DNA of 64,000 bases from Candidatus Francisella endociliophora (GTDB lineage Bacteria; Pseudomonadota; Gammaproteobacteria; Francisellales; Francisellaceae): NCBI RefSeq assembly GCF_000764555.1, contig NZ_CP009574.1, forward strand, positions 992,001-1,056,000, given 5' to 3'. The stretch's first letter is position 1, and each line of letters begins with the position of its first letter. This document shows positions 8,926 to 17,766 of the stretch, one piece after another. Made by a program: the position numbers and the translations under genes. Under the pieces are notes generated by a model. The model had not been told where the DNA came from and ran no database searches. It saw nothing but the letters and a program-made list of their open reading frames with translations.

Positions 8926-10809
8926 ATGCAAAACTATAATGCTAAAGCTATTGAAGTACTTACTGGTCTTGACCCTGTTAAAAAAAGGCCAGGTATGTAT
9001 ACCAATACTGAAAACCCTAATCACTTAATACAAGAAATCGTAGATAATAGTGTCGATGAGGTGCTAGCGGGCTTTGCTAGTAAAATAAATATCACTCTAT
9101 ATGCAGATAACAGTATTGAGATTTCAGATGATGGTCGTGGTATGCCGACTGATATTCATCCAGAACATAAGATGTCTGGTATTGAATTAATTATGACTAA
9201 ACTCCATTCTGGTGGTAAATTCAGTAATAAAAACTATACCCACTCTGGAGGTTTACATGGAGTTGGTGTCTCAGTAGTAAACGCTCTTTCAACAAGACTA
9301 GAGGCTGAAGTTAAAAGAGATGGTAATGTACAGCACATAGTATTTGAAGATGGCTTCAAAACAAAAGACCTAGAAGTTATTGATACTGTTGGCAAAAAAA
9401 ATACTGGCACAAAAATTAGATTTTGGCCAAATAAAAAGTATTTTGATGATATTAAAATTAATATAAAAGCTCTAAAAAGTTTATTGGAGGCAAAGGCAAT
9501 ACTTTGCAAGTCTCTAACAATCAAATATTCAAACGAGATAAAAAAAGATAAACAAGTATGGCATTTTGATGAAGGCTTAAAAGGCTATCTAGATCACAAG
9601 CTTGACGCAGAGACATTACCTACTCAACCATTTATGATTGATAATTTTTCTAATGGAGAATCATATCTTGATGCTGTATTTTGCTGGTGTGACGCTCCTG
9701 CTGAAAGTATCAAAAATAGTTACGTAAACCTAATCCCAACACCTCAAGATGGTACTCATGTTACAGGTCTTAAAAATGGTGTATTTGATGCTATCAAAAC
9801 ATATATCGAGAAAAACTCTCTCGCAGCAAAAAATGTTAAAGTTACAGCAAATGACTCTTTTGCACAACTTAATTATGTAATATCTGTAAAGATAACAAAT
9901 CCACAGTTTGCTGGCCAAACAAAAGAAAAACTATCAAATAAAGATGTAACTGCTTTTGTTGCAACAACAGTTAAAGATTTACTAACTATCTGGCTTAATC
10001 AAAACCCAGAAGAAGCACGTCAAATAATTGAAAATATAAATAGTGTTGCCCAAAAAAGAATTAATGCTGATAAGAAAACTGCTCGTAAACGTATAATGAA
10101 TACAACAATTCGTTTACCGGGCAAACTTACAGATTGTATTAGCTCGGATGTGAACTCTACAGAACTTTTTATCGTTGAGGGAGATTCTGCTGGTGGTTCT
10201 GCAAAACAAGCACGTGATAAAAACTTTCAGGCTGTAATGCCTTTAAAAGGCAAAATTCTAAATAGCTGGGAATTAGATGCTGATACTATTATGAATTCTC
10301 AAGAAGTTCATAATATAGCTACTGCAATAGGTGTTGATCCAGATAGTGATGATATTTCGGGACTTAGATATAACAAAATTTGCATTCTTGCAGATGCTGA
10401 CTCTGATGGATTACATATCGCTACACTGCTATGTGCAATGTTTCTTAAGCACTTTAGAAAACTTATTGAAAACGGTCATATCTATATCGCTCAACCTCCT
10501 CTATTTAGAGTTGATATTGGTAAAAATACTTTTTATGCTCTTGATGAAAATGAGAGAGATTCAATTCTAGCTGAAAATTCAAAATTAACTGGCAAAATAA
10601 ACATTATGCGTTTTAAAGGGCTTGGTGAAATGAATCCTATTCAGTTACGTGAGTCTGCTATGGATGTATCATCTCGTAGGTTGCTACAGTTAACTATATC
10701 TGATGTCTATGATGATAATGAAATTTTAGATAAATTACTTGCAAAGAAAAGATCTAAAGATCGTCGCGATTGGTTAGAAAGTCATGGTAACGAAGCTGAG
10801 ATAGAATAA
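8926..10809 (+). CDS. parE: DNA topoisomerase IV subunit B
   Basis: ParE is the ATPase subunit of topoisomerase IV, which unlinks daughter chromosomes. The GHKL ATPase motif EIVDNSVDEVLAG and the glycine-rich GLHGVGVSVVNA are in the first 120 residues. The TOPRIM domain has VEGDSAGGSAKQARD, PLKGKILN and the ADADSDG metal site. Length (627 residues) and the lack of the long insertion found in many proteobacterial GyrB proteins fit ParE. I start at ATG 8926; an in-frame TTG at 8914 would add four residues and is less likely. No strong Shine-Dalgarno is seen. The gene is convergent with ampD, with only 9 bp between stop codons. Confidence 0.93.
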   Translation: MQNYNAKAIEVLTGLDPVKKRPGMYTNTENPNHLIQEIVDNSVDEVLAGFASKINITLYADNSIEISDDGRGMPTDIHPEHKMSGIELIMTKLHSGGKFSNKNYTHSGGLHGVGVSVVNALSTRLEAEVKRDGNVQHIVFEDGFKTKDLEVIDTVGKKNTGTKIRFWPNKKYFDDIKINIKALKSLLEAKAILCKSLTIKYSNEIKKDKQVWHFDEGLKGYLDHKLDAETLPTQPFMIDNFSNGESYLDAVFCWCDAPAESIKNSYVNLIPTPQDGTHVTGLKNGVFDAIKTYIEKNSLAAKNVKVTANDSFAQLNYVISVKITNPQFAGQTKEKLSNKDVTAFVATTVKDLLTIWLNQNPEEARQIIENINSVAQKRINADKKTARKRIMNTTIRLPGKLTDCISSDVNSTELFIVEGDSAGGSAKQARDKNFQAVMPLKGKILNSWELDADTIMNSQEVHNIATAIGVDPDSDDISGLRYNKICILADADSDGLHIATLLCAMFLKHFRKLIENGHIYIAQPPLFRVDIGKNTFYALDENERDSILAENSKLTGKINIMRFKGLGEMNPIQLRESAMDVSSRRLLQLTISDVYDDNEILDKLLAKKRSKDRRDWLESHGNEAEIE

Positions 10810-10818
10810 ACTATAATA

Positions 10819-11352
10819 CTACAGCTTATGAAAACGTAATTTCTCCCACTCAAAACATTTACCAGGATCTGTTTTCCTGCCTGGAGCTATATTCTCATGT
10901 CCTGTAATATTTCTCAAACTTGAATACGATTTTTTGAGATCTTTTAACAATATATTTAGGCTCTCATATTGAATGTCTGTGTATACAGTTTTATCAGTAC
11001 CTTGCATTTCTATACCTATGGAGAAATCATTGCAACCATCTCGCCCGTTATATTTGCTTATGCCTGCATGCCAAGCTCTATCATCTACACAGACGAACTG
11101 AACTATCTCACCATTTCGCTTAATATAAAAATGCGCAGAAACCTTGACTCCCTCTAAACTTTTAAAGCTATCATGCTGATTACAATCTAGACTATTTGTA
11201 AATAAATCCTCAACATTAGTATTTTGATACTTTCCTTCTGGAAGACTTATACAGTGTATAACTGCTAAACTAATATCATTTTTATCAGGTCGCTGATTAA
11301 AGTTTGGACTACTAATATGCTGAGCTTTTTTATACCAACCTTGTTTGAACAT
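10819..11352 (-). CDS. ampD: 1,6-anhydro-N-acetylmuramyl-L-alanine amidase AmpD
   Basis: Cytosolic zinc amidase that cuts the stem peptide from anhydro-muropeptides during cell wall recycling. The 177-residue amidase_2 domain shows the zinc ligands at His33 (AVIHCIS), His152 (ITGHENIAPGRKTDPG) and Asp162, the same spacing as in E. coli AmpD. The GRDGCNDFSIGIEMQG segment is the conserved core around the catalytic Glu. No signal peptide, so it is AmpD rather than the periplasmic AmiD type. The gene stands alone, convergent with parE. Confidence 0.93.
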   Translation of the reverse strand: MFKQGWYKKAQHISSPNFNQRPDKNDISLAVIHCISLPEGKYQNTNVEDLFTNSLDCNQHDSFKSLEGVKVSAHFYIKRNGEIVQFVCVDDRAWHAGISKYNGRDGCNDFSIGIEMQGTDKTVYTDIQYESLNILLKDLKKSYSSLRNITGHENIAPGRKTDPGKCFEWEKLRFHKL

Positions 11353-11425
11353 TTTAGGTTTTAAAAGTTAGTTATGATAATATTATACTCTATCAACTAA
11401 TTCGGTAATTTTGAATAATTTAATT

Positions 11426-12073
11426 ATGAATTGTATTGACTGTAAACTTGTAAAAAATACTACTATATTTGGCATTTTAACTTTGATAATTGTTACATTT
11501 AGTTACAATTTCATTGACATAAAAGTCACTAGCATAATACATACTAGTGACTTTTTTGGTACTGGTATAAGCACATTAGCTGTTTTTTTCTCAAAAATAT
11601 TTTCACCTAAAATATGGGCAGTAATTACTGTAATAGTTACAGCAATATGTATATTCAAATATATAACTAAAAAGACATCTCCTAAGCTATACACCATGTC
11701 TTTAACTCTAATAATTACATTCTTTATCTCTGGAACTTTAAAAGTACTTTTAGCAAGAAGTAGACCTGAGCTTTTACTATTTGATAATCAATATGGTTTT
11801 CATTTTTTTTCATTTAAAAGCGCATATAATTCAATGCCTTCTGGCCATACCGTATTTACATTTGCAGGCTTATTAGCTGTAGCTAACTTTTTTGAGAAAA
11901 AATATATAACATTAATAGCGATAATTATAGGATGCTTGGTAGCAGCTAGTAGAGTTATCATTTTAGATCATTATGTTTCCGATGTGATAGTTTCAGCTTA
12001 TATAGGTACATTTGCTTACCTATGGGCAAAAGCTTTTGTCGAATCAAATAATTTAACTACTAAAAATGAATGA
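11426..12073 (+). CDS. PAP2-family membrane phosphatase
   Basis: Inner-membrane phosphatase of the PAP2 (type 2 phosphatidic acid phosphatase) superfamily. The three-part motif is complete: KVLLARSRP, PSGHT and SRVIILDHYVSDV, with the catalytic His pair on the periplasmic side, between about six membrane helices. Members act on undecaprenyl diphosphate, phosphatidylglycerophosphate or lipid A phosphates (LpxE/LpxF); the sequence does not decide which. I start at ATG 11426; a TTG at 11411 is upstream in frame. Its last 8 bp overlap the start of the TetR regulator, so both are likely translated from one mRNA, which ties envelope phosphatase and efflux regulation together. Confidence 0.85.
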   Translation: MNCIDCKLVKNTTIFGILTLIIVTFSYNFIDIKVTSIIHTSDFFGTGISTLAVFFSKIFSPKIWAVITVIVTAICIFKYITKKTSPKLYTMSLTLIITFFISGTLKVLLARSRPELLLFDNQYGFHFFSFKSAYNSMPSGHTVFTFAGLLAVANFFEKKYITLIAIIIGCLVAASRVIILDHYVSDVIVSAYIGTFAYLWAKAFVESNNLTTKNE

Positions 12074-12719
12074 AAAAATAAATAAAACCAAACAAGCTCT
12101 GATACTTGCAGGGCTTAAACTTTTTGGTGAATATGGCCTTGAAGCCACTTCTACCCGTATGCTTGCAAACGAAGCAAATGCTAATATATCTTCTATAAAA
12201 TATCATTTTGAGAGCAAAGAAGGCCTATACCACGCTGTCGTAGAATATATATTCTCAAAAATAATGTCTGGTAATAAAGAGGTTATGAGTTCAATAGTAT
12301 TAGAGATCAATAATCCCGAACTATCTAAACAAAAAGCTAAAGAAATTTATAAAAAACTATTTTTAAATATTGCAAATATGTTGATTGGTAATGAAGAGTC
12401 TAGAGATTGGGCAAAGATAATCATACGTGAACAAGCTAGCCCAACTGCAGCATTTAATATAATGTATGAAGGACATATGAAACATATTTTAAATATGGCT
12501 CTAAAGTTAAGCTCTGTAATTTATGATTGTAAACCTGATAGCAAGCTAATAGCTATTAGACAACAGATAGTAATTGGGCAAATACTAGGATTCGTTGTTG
12601 CTCGAGAAAGTTTTAAAAGAATGAGTAATAATGAAAATATTCAAGATCTGAAAGCTGATATTATGCAACAGATTTCGATATGCATTGATGCAATTATAAA
12701 CACACCTTTATTTCTCTAG
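12066..12719 (+). CDS. TetR-family transcriptional regulator, CecR (DUF1956) type
   Basis: The N-terminal TetR helix-turn-helix is clear (residues about 10-55, with EATSTRMLANEANANISSIKYHF and FESKEGLYHAVVEYI). The C-terminal part resembles the CecR/YbiH ligand domain. In E. coli, CecR controls the ybhGFSR ABC exporter; here the gene is followed by an HlyD-ABC-permease module on the same strand, 144 bp downstream, which supports a local regulatory role. It starts inside the end of the PAP2 gene (8-bp overlap). A perfect 7-bp inverted repeat at 12774-12791 in the downstream promoter region is a candidate operator. Confidence 0.82.
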   Translation: MNEKINKTKQALILAGLKLFGEYGLEATSTRMLANEANANISSIKYHFESKEGLYHAVVEYIFSKIMSGNKEVMSSIVLEINNPELSKQKAKEIYKKLFLNIANMLIGNEESRDWAKIIIREQASPTAAFNIMYEGHMKHILNMALKLSSVIYDCKPDSKLIAIRQQIVIGQILGFVVARESFKRMSNNENIQDLKADIMQQISICIDAIINTPLFL

Positions 12720-12773
12720 GGCAAACATAATAATAGTTTTAATAAAAAATATCTTGCTTACCACTACACAATA

Positions 12774-12791
12774 AAATCAAACGATTGATTT
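12774..12791. promoter_or_regulatory. Candidate TetR/CecR operator palindrome
   Basis: AAATCAA and TTGATTT flank a 4-bp spacer (ACGA), giving an 18-bp dyad. It lies between the TetR gene and the HlyD gene, ending 9 bp before a good -35 box at 12801. Size and position fit a TetR-family dimer site. Binding is inference. Confidence 0.5.
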
Positions 12792-12800
12792 AAATAATGT

Positions 12801-12828
12801 TTGATAAAATAAATATTCGGTTTATAAT
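12801..12828 (+). promoter_or_regulatory. Sigma-70-type promoter for the efflux module
   Basis: TTGATA (12801-12806), a 16-bp spacer and a perfect TATAAT (12823-12828) precede the HlyD start codon by 35 bp. This gives the efflux operon its own promoter, separate from the PAP2-TetR transcript. Confidence 0.65.
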
Positions 12829-12863
12829 CCTTATTTATTAAAATATTTTTTGTAGCTATCAGT

Positions 12864-13652
12864 ATGAACAATTCAAAAAAGATAATAATCATAATTTTTA
12901 TTTTAACGACTATTATTACTGCTAGCTGCTACTACCTGTTACGAACGAATCAAAAAATTATTCCTGGCTATGTATCTACAAATATACGTTACATATCCTC
13001 AGAAGAATCAGGCAGACTTATTAGATTAAATGTTAAAGAAGGACAATTAGTAAAAAAAGGCGACCTACTATACTCATTAGACTCAATTAAGATGACACAT
13101 GATACAAAGGGACAATTAGATAACACTAAAGTCTCTGCAAACATAATTAGTGCAAATGCAGACCTTAAATATGCTAAAGCTGAATATCTTAGACAAAAGA
13201 AACTGCTCAGCTATGATAGTACTTCTGAAAAAAGTTACCAGTCTGCTTATGCTAACTACATAAAGGCGAAGGCAAAAGTTGATTCTGCAAATGTTAAATC
13301 CATAGAAAAAGCATATGTATATCAGATATTTTATCAACCTGGAGAAGAAATCTCAGCATATAATCCTGTAGTATCACTTATAAACCCAGATGACGTATAT
13401 ATTGTGTTTTATGTTTCTAAAGAAGATCTAGACAAAGTACATTTAGGAAAACAAATTACTCTTAAAACGGATACAGGTTCACAATCAACTGCTACGGTTA
13501 ACTACATCTCAAAAGATGCTGAATATACGCCGCCACTGTTATATGGAATAAATGCGGATTCTGAAATATCTTTTGAAGTTAAAGCTAAAATAGAATATTC
13601 AGCAAATAGTTCAGATATCCATATTGGTGAACCTGTAAGAGTGAGTTTGTGA
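12864..13652 (+). CDS. HlyD/YbhG-type membrane fusion protein
   Basis: Periplasmic adaptor of an ABC exporter, anchored by one N-terminal membrane helix (residues about 5-24). It has the paired biotinyl-lipoyl-like halves (GRLIRLNVKEGQLVKKGDLLYSLD near residues 48-70, and the second half near KAYVYQIFYQPGEE) around a short coiled-coil hairpin (about 85-145), then a beta-barrel domain. At 262 residues it is short for the family, with a brief helical hairpin. The stop codon overlaps the start of the ATPase gene (TGATG), indicating translational coupling in an adaptor-ATPase-permease operon. Confidence 0.85.
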   Translation: MNNSKKIIIIIFILTTIITASCYYLLRTNQKIIPGYVSTNIRYISSEESGRLIRLNVKEGQLVKKGDLLYSLDSIKMTHDTKGQLDNTKVSANIISANADLKYAKAEYLRQKKLLSYDSTSEKSYQSAYANYIKAKAKVDSANVKSIEKAYVYQIFYQPGEEISAYNPVVSLINPDDVYIVFYVSKEDLDKVHLGKQITLKTDTGSQSTATVNYISKDAEYTPPLLYGINADSEISFEVKAKIEYSANSSDIHIGEPVRVSL

Positions 13653-14578
13653 TGAGTAGCGAAGATAAATTTGTCATAGATGTTAAAAACCTTACTAAAG
13701 TTTACGGGGATAAAACTGTAGTTGATGAAATATCTCTAAAAGTTAGCGAAGGTGATATTTATGGTTTTTTAGGTCCTAATGGCTCAGGTAAGACAACATC
13801 TATTCGTATGGTTTGTGGATTACTACCTATCACTAAAGGAGAAGGAACTTGCCTTGGTTATGATATTGGCACACATGGTACTAAGATCAAAGAAAAAGTT
13901 GGCTATATGACACAAAAGTTTACCTTGTATCAGGATCTTACAGTTAGGGAGAATCTCAAAACATTTGCAAGACTCCATAACCTTAAAAATATTAAAGAGT
14001 CAGTTGAAAGAGTGATAGATGATCTTGAAATAGGTAAAGCTAGAGCAAATCAAAAAGCTAGAGAGTTATCTGGTGGCTGGAAGCAACGCTTAGCTTTGGG
14101 AGTCGCTATAATCCATGAACCAAAACTACTCCTTTTAGATGAGCCAACAGCAGGTGTTGACCCTAAGGCAAGACGACAGTTTTGGGATTATATTTCCACA
14201 CTATCTAATAAAGGTATAACAACCTTAGTTTCTACGCATTATATGGATGAAGCGGAGCGGTGTAATAAGCTATCTTACATAGCTTATGGAAAAATGCTCT
14301 CTAGTGGTACACAACAAGATATTATCGATAGTTGTAAGATTAAGACTTATAATGTCTCAGGGCAGAATGTCTTTAGACTAGTAACAGAGCTTCAAGATAG
14401 CTTACAAATTGAACAAGTTTCAATGTTTGGAAATAGTGTTCATTTAAGTATAAAAAATGATAGTGACATAGAACCAATTGAGAAACACTACCAAGAATAT
14501 CAATGGCAACAAATTGAAACTTCACTTGAAGATGCTTTTATTTATCTAATGAAAAATGAACAGGATAATTTTGCATGA
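13652..14578 (+). CDS. ABC transporter ATP-binding protein (YbhF/DrrA-like)
   Basis: Single nucleotide-binding domain with Walker A GPNGSGKTT, Q-loop (YMTQKFTLY), signature LSGGWKQRL, Walker B LLLLDEP followed by TAGVDPKARR, and switch His in STHYMDEAERC. It energises the export module with the neighbouring permease. E. coli YbhF has two fused ATPase domains; here there is one (308 residues), so the pump is simpler. I start at ATG 13652, which overlaps the HlyD stop; a GTG three bases earlier is possible. Its stop overlaps the permease start (ATGA). Confidence 0.92.
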   Translation: MSSEDKFVIDVKNLTKVYGDKTVVDEISLKVSEGDIYGFLGPNGSGKTTSIRMVCGLLPITKGEGTCLGYDIGTHGTKIKEKVGYMTQKFTLYQDLTVRENLKTFARLHNLKNIKESVERVIDDLEIGKARANQKARELSGGWKQRLALGVAIIHEPKLLLLDEPTAGVDPKARRQFWDYISTLSNKGITTLVSTHYMDEAERCNKLSYIAYGKMLSSGTQQDIIDSCKIKTYNVSGQNVFRLVTELQDSLQIEQVSMFGNSVHLSIKNDSDIEPIEKHYQEYQWQQIETSLEDAFIYLMKNEQDNFA

Positions 14579-15702
14579 TAAAGTACTTTAGTTTTAATAG
14601 GTATTACGCCATTCTTCTCAAAGAAGTTATCCATATGATGAGAGATAAGCTTACTATAGGTTTAGTTATAGGTATCCCTCTTATACAACTTATACTCTTT
14701 GGGTTTGCTATAAATATGAATCCAAAGCATTTAAGTACAGCATTAGTTAATTATGATAGAACTATACAAACTAATTATTTAGTTAGTAAACTAAACAATA
14801 CTGACTATTTTAATATTAAATATCAAAACTTATCTCAACAAGAGGCTGTGACTTTAATGCGTCAAGGAAAGGTTCAATTTATTATTGAGATCCCACCTGA
14901 GTTTACCAAAAATGTTTATACAAACAAAAAGCCTAATATTTTGGTAATTGCTGATGGTGCAAGTGCTAATGCAAGTGCGGCAGCATTAGATGCAATGAAT
15001 AAGGTTAAAAATATTTATAGTAGCTATTTTACAAAAGGAGCTACTAAATCAACAAATAATTATCCATTTAATTTTGTGATACATAATAAATATAACCCTG
15101 AAAATAAAACCCAAAACACAATCGTGCCAGGATTAGCAGGGGTTATATTAACAATGACTATGGTTATGGTTACAGCTATGACAATAACTCGAGAAAAAGA
15201 ATATGGAACTATGGAGTCATTATTAGCAACTCCTGTAAGCTCATTAGAAATTATTTTTGGTAAAATAACTCCGTATGTTTTAGTAGGATATATACAGCTT
15301 CTGTTGATTATATTTTTTGCTAAAGTGATATTTGATGTAACAATTATTGGAAGCATTTTTTTGCTATTAGTAGCAACATTACCATTTATTCTAGCTAATT
15401 TAATAGTAGGGATAACTTTCTCAACTATTGCAGAAACACAACTGCAGGCTATGCAAATGACTTTCTTTTTCTTTTTACCGTCGATATTGTTATCAGGATT
15501 TATGTTTCCGTTTGATGGTATGCCGGAATGGGCACAGTTTATAGGTAATATTTTACCGTTAACTCATTACTTAAATATCATTAGAGAGATATTGCTCAAA
15601 GGTGGCGGACTATTTGATATTTTAAATAGTATTTATCCATTATTTATATTTATGTTTGTAGTGTCAATAATATGCTTGAAGCGATATAAAAATACTATAT
15701 AG
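14575..15702 (+). CDS. ABC-2 type transporter permease (YbhS/YbhR-like)
   Basis: The 375-residue permease has one N-terminal membrane helix (about 20-43), a large extracytoplasmic region (about 44-175) and five or six C-terminal helices, the layout of ABC2_membrane_3 proteins. TREKEYGTMESLLATPVSSLEI is the conserved coupling segment. It starts within the ATPase stop codon and ends the operon. Only one permease gene is present, so it would act as a homodimer, unlike the YbhS-YbhR pair. Exported substrate unknown; drug or cationic-compound efflux is the usual role of this group. Confidence 0.88.
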   Translation: MIKYFSFNRYYAILLKEVIHMMRDKLTIGLVIGIPLIQLILFGFAINMNPKHLSTALVNYDRTIQTNYLVSKLNNTDYFNIKYQNLSQQEAVTLMRQGKVQFIIEIPPEFTKNVYTNKKPNILVIADGASANASAAALDAMNKVKNIYSSYFTKGATKSTNNYPFNFVIHNKYNPENKTQNTIVPGLAGVILTMTMVMVTAMTITREKEYGTMESLLATPVSSLEIIFGKITPYVLVGYIQLLLIIFFAKVIFDVTIIGSIFLLLVATLPFILANLIVGITFSTIAETQLQAMQMTFFFFLPSILLSGFMFPFDGMPEWAQFIGNILPLTHYLNIIREILLKGGGLFDILNSIYPLFIFMFVVSIICLKRYKNTI

Positions 15703-15731
15703 GGTACCTCTATAACTAATACTTAAAAATA

Positions 15732-16199
15732 TTATTCAATAAACTCTTTAAAAAAAGTTAATGCTCTACGATATACATCTCGTTTAAAATCAACTACATG
15801 GTTTATTGGATACCAATAGCTAACCCAACGCCAATTATCAAACTCTGGTGAATCATTTGCTTCTAAATCTATATTACTCTCTGAAGCTTTTAGCCGAAGC
15901 AAAAACCATTTTTGCCTTTGACCGATACAAAGAGGTCCCCTGCTTCTAATTAAAGAATCTGGTATATTATACTGATACCAATCTCTAGTTGACCCTACAA
16001 CTTCAACATCATGCGGACGTAATCCAACCTCCTCATGTAGCTCTCGATACATTGCTTGCAGAGGTGTTTCTCCAACACTTACACCTCCCTGGGGAAACTG
16101 CCACGAGCTTCTATTTTTTCTTTGCCCCCAAAAAACTCTATTTTGTTTATTGAGCAATATTATAGCTACATTTGCTCGATAACCATTTTTATCTATCAT
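15732..16199 (-). CDS. rppH: RNA pyrophosphohydrolase RppH
   Basis: Nudix hydrolase that removes pyrophosphate from the 5' end of primary transcripts and so starts RNase E-dependent mRNA decay in the cytosol. The Nudix box [20 protein letters not shown] is intact (about residues 38-60), and the start [17 protein letters not shown] and SWQFPQGG match RppH of E. coli closely. I choose the ATG at 16199 because it aligns with that start; an in-frame TTG at 16205 would add two residues. The 155-residue length is normal. Convergent with the efflux permease, 29 bp apart. Confidence 0.93.
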   Translation of the reverse strand: MIDKNGYRANVAIILLNKQNRVFWGQRKNRSSWQFPQGGVSVGETPLQAMYRELHEEVGLRPHDVEVVGSTRDWYQYNIPDSLIRSRGPLCIGQRQKWFLLRLKASESNIDLEANDSPEFDNWRWVSYWYPINHVVDFKRDVYRRALTFFKEFIE

Positions 16200-16284
16200 A
16201 ATCAAAGAAGAAATTTCTTTTACCTAATTTTATTGTAAACTAATTTTTTATAGTTTTATATTTTTATGATGTAGATAAATATTT

Positions 16285-16662
16285 TTAGTCTTCATTATAG
16301 TGACCAATAGCAGCTCCTGTACCTCCACCTACTACGGCTCCTGTACCTCCACCTACCACGGCTCCTGCGCCTGCTCCACTTAGAGCACCTGCACCGGCTG
16401 TCGCACCTGCCACCCCCAAACATAAAGGTGCCCCAAGCCCTAGTGTTATAGCCATACAAATAACAAATCCAAGACCTGCTCCTACTACGGCTCCTCCCAT
16501 AGCTCCAGTTCCTGCTCCTACAGCAGCTCCAGTTCCTGCTCCAGTCGCAGCTCCAATTTCAGCCCCCTTAGCAGTTTTTGATTGAGTTGCGCATGAAGTA
16601 CTCATCATAGTAATTAAAATTATCAAAAAAGCTACTGTGATTTTTCTTAACATTTCTTTCAT
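16285..16662 (-). CDS. Small glycine-zipper lipoprotein
   Basis: A lipoprotein signal with lipobox STSC (Cys24 from the first Met) is followed by an almost uninterrupted Gly/Ala pattern (GAATGAGTGAAVGAGTGAMGG and AVVGGGTGAVVGGGTG), the glycine-zipper type seen in Rick_17kDa/OmpA-like surface antigens and SlyB-type proteins. A short hydrophobic stretch with three cysteines (FVICMAITLGLGAPLCLG and the lipobox) interrupts it. Function unknown; such proteins sit in the outer membrane. The stop-proximal DNA holds a 24-bp direct repeat (16313-16360). Two Met codons (16662 and 16653) are possible starts. Confidence 0.75.
   Translation of the reverse strand: MKEMLRKITVAFLIILITMMSTSCATQSKTAKGAEIGAATGAGTGAAVGAGTGAMGGAVVGAGLGFVICMAITLGLGAPLCLGVAGATAGAGALSGAGAGAVVGGGTGAVVGGGTGAAIGHYNED
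16313..16360. repeat. 24-bp tandem direct repeat inside the glycine-zipper gene
   Basis: Two adjacent copies (16313-16336 and 16337-16360) differ by one base, with a partial third copy after them. Each copy encodes the GGGTGAVV-type octapeptide, so copy-number change would keep the reading frame and only alter the length of the glycine zipper. Confidence 0.75.
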
Positions 16663-16801
16663 ATATAAACCAAAATTAGTAAAAATAAATATAAATAATA
16701 CACTAATATTTATTTCATTGCTGCAATAATTATAATTTTTTTACAATGCAATTTTTCGTTAGTATTTATAATGTAAAAAATCAGAACTATTAGTATACTA
16801 A

Positions 16802-16820
16802 AATAATCATTTTCATTACT
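16802..16820. promoter_or_regulatory. Fur-box-like sequence upstream of the DMT transporter
   Basis: The 19 bases AATAATCATTTTCATTACT match the classical Fur consensus at 13 of 19 positions by my alignment. It lies 62-80 bp before the DMT start codon and 140 bp before the divergent lipoprotein. In an AT-rich genome such matches arise by chance, so this is tentative. Confidence 0.25.
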
Positions 16821-16824
16821 TGAA

Positions 16825-16838
16825 ATAAGCAAGCTTAT
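16825..16838. promoter_or_regulatory. Inverted repeat upstream of the DMT transporter
   Basis: ATAAGC and GCTTAT are perfect complements around an AA spacer, 44 bp before the transporter start codon. It may be an operator for this gene. No known regulator is assigned. Confidence 0.3.
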
Positions 16839-16881
16839 CTACTATGGTTACTAACTAGTATATCAAGAACTAAAATAACTA

Positions 16882-17766
16882 ATGGATTTTAAAAAACGTG
16901 CCTTTTTTTATGGTACTTTATCAGGGATATTTTGGGGGCTTGATTACACCTTAGCGGGTCAAGTACACACCCTTTTAACCATGACATTTCTAGTATCAAT
17001 GTGGCTAACCTCCATACATGATCTTGGTGTAGCAGCAACAGTTGGTGTAGTTTCAAGATCATCCATAAAAAAAGTCAAGAGTTTAAAATTTTGGCAAATG
17101 GTTAGTATTTGCTGTATTCCATTATTAGGTGGCTTAGCTATGACCATGTATATGCTATCTGCCAAATACATAGCGACAGGCACAGCAATAGTACTATCAT
17201 CATGCTACCCTGCTATTGGTATGATAGGTGCAAGAATATTTCTTAAAGAAGCTCTAACACCTCTAAAAACATTAGGATTTATAATTGTTATTTTGGGAAT
17301 TACTCTTACAGCTTATGGAGAACTTTCAGATAAACCCAATCAATTAATTGGACTTTTCTTTGCCATATTTGCAGCAATTTTTTGGGGATTAGAAGGAATA
17401 ATATACAAGGTAGTTCTAAATGCTGGAGTTTCTGCAAACACACTACTATTTTTACGCAAGATTTCTACCATCATCATATTTCTACCATTTACATTTATGA
17501 TTATTCATACAGTTAGCGTATATATTTTATTATTGATCGCAGCTATTGGAATTATAGGATATATTGCAGACCTTGCGTATATGCAAGCATTTAAATATTC
17601 AAATGTTGCACTTGCTATGTCTCTTAATATTACATATATTATTTGGGGACCTTTATTTGCATTTTTGTTATTTGATCAAGATATTAGTTTTATTATTTTA
17701 GCTGCGTGTGCTGTTTTAATATTCACAGGCAACTTCTTAATTTTTAAATCCAAGTCTGTATATTAA
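16882..17766 (+). CDS. DMT-superfamily (EamA) transporter
   Basis: A 294-residue membrane protein with about ten helices in two EamA-like halves; each half starts with the F-W-G-x-(D/E) motif (FWGLDYTLAG near residue 17 and FWGLEGIIYK near 165) typical of drug/metabolite exporters. Substrate is unknown. The gene has its own long upstream region (219 bp from the divergent lipoprotein) carrying two candidate regulatory dyads. It is convergent with the HAD phosphatase gene and their last four bases overlap. Confidence 0.82.
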   Translation: MDFKKRAFFYGTLSGIFWGLDYTLAGQVHTLLTMTFLVSMWLTSIHDLGVAATVGVVSRSSIKKVKSLKFWQMVSICCIPLLGGLAMTMYMLSAKYIATGTAIVLSSCYPAIGMIGARIFLKEALTPLKTLGFIIVILGITLTAYGELSDKPNQLIGLFFAIFAAIFWGLEGIIYKVVLNAGVSANTLLFLRKISTIIIFLPFTFMIIHTVSVYILLLIAAIGIIGYIADLAYMQAFKYSNVALAMSLNITYIIWGPLFAFLLFDQDISFIILAACAVLIFTGNFLIFKSKSVY

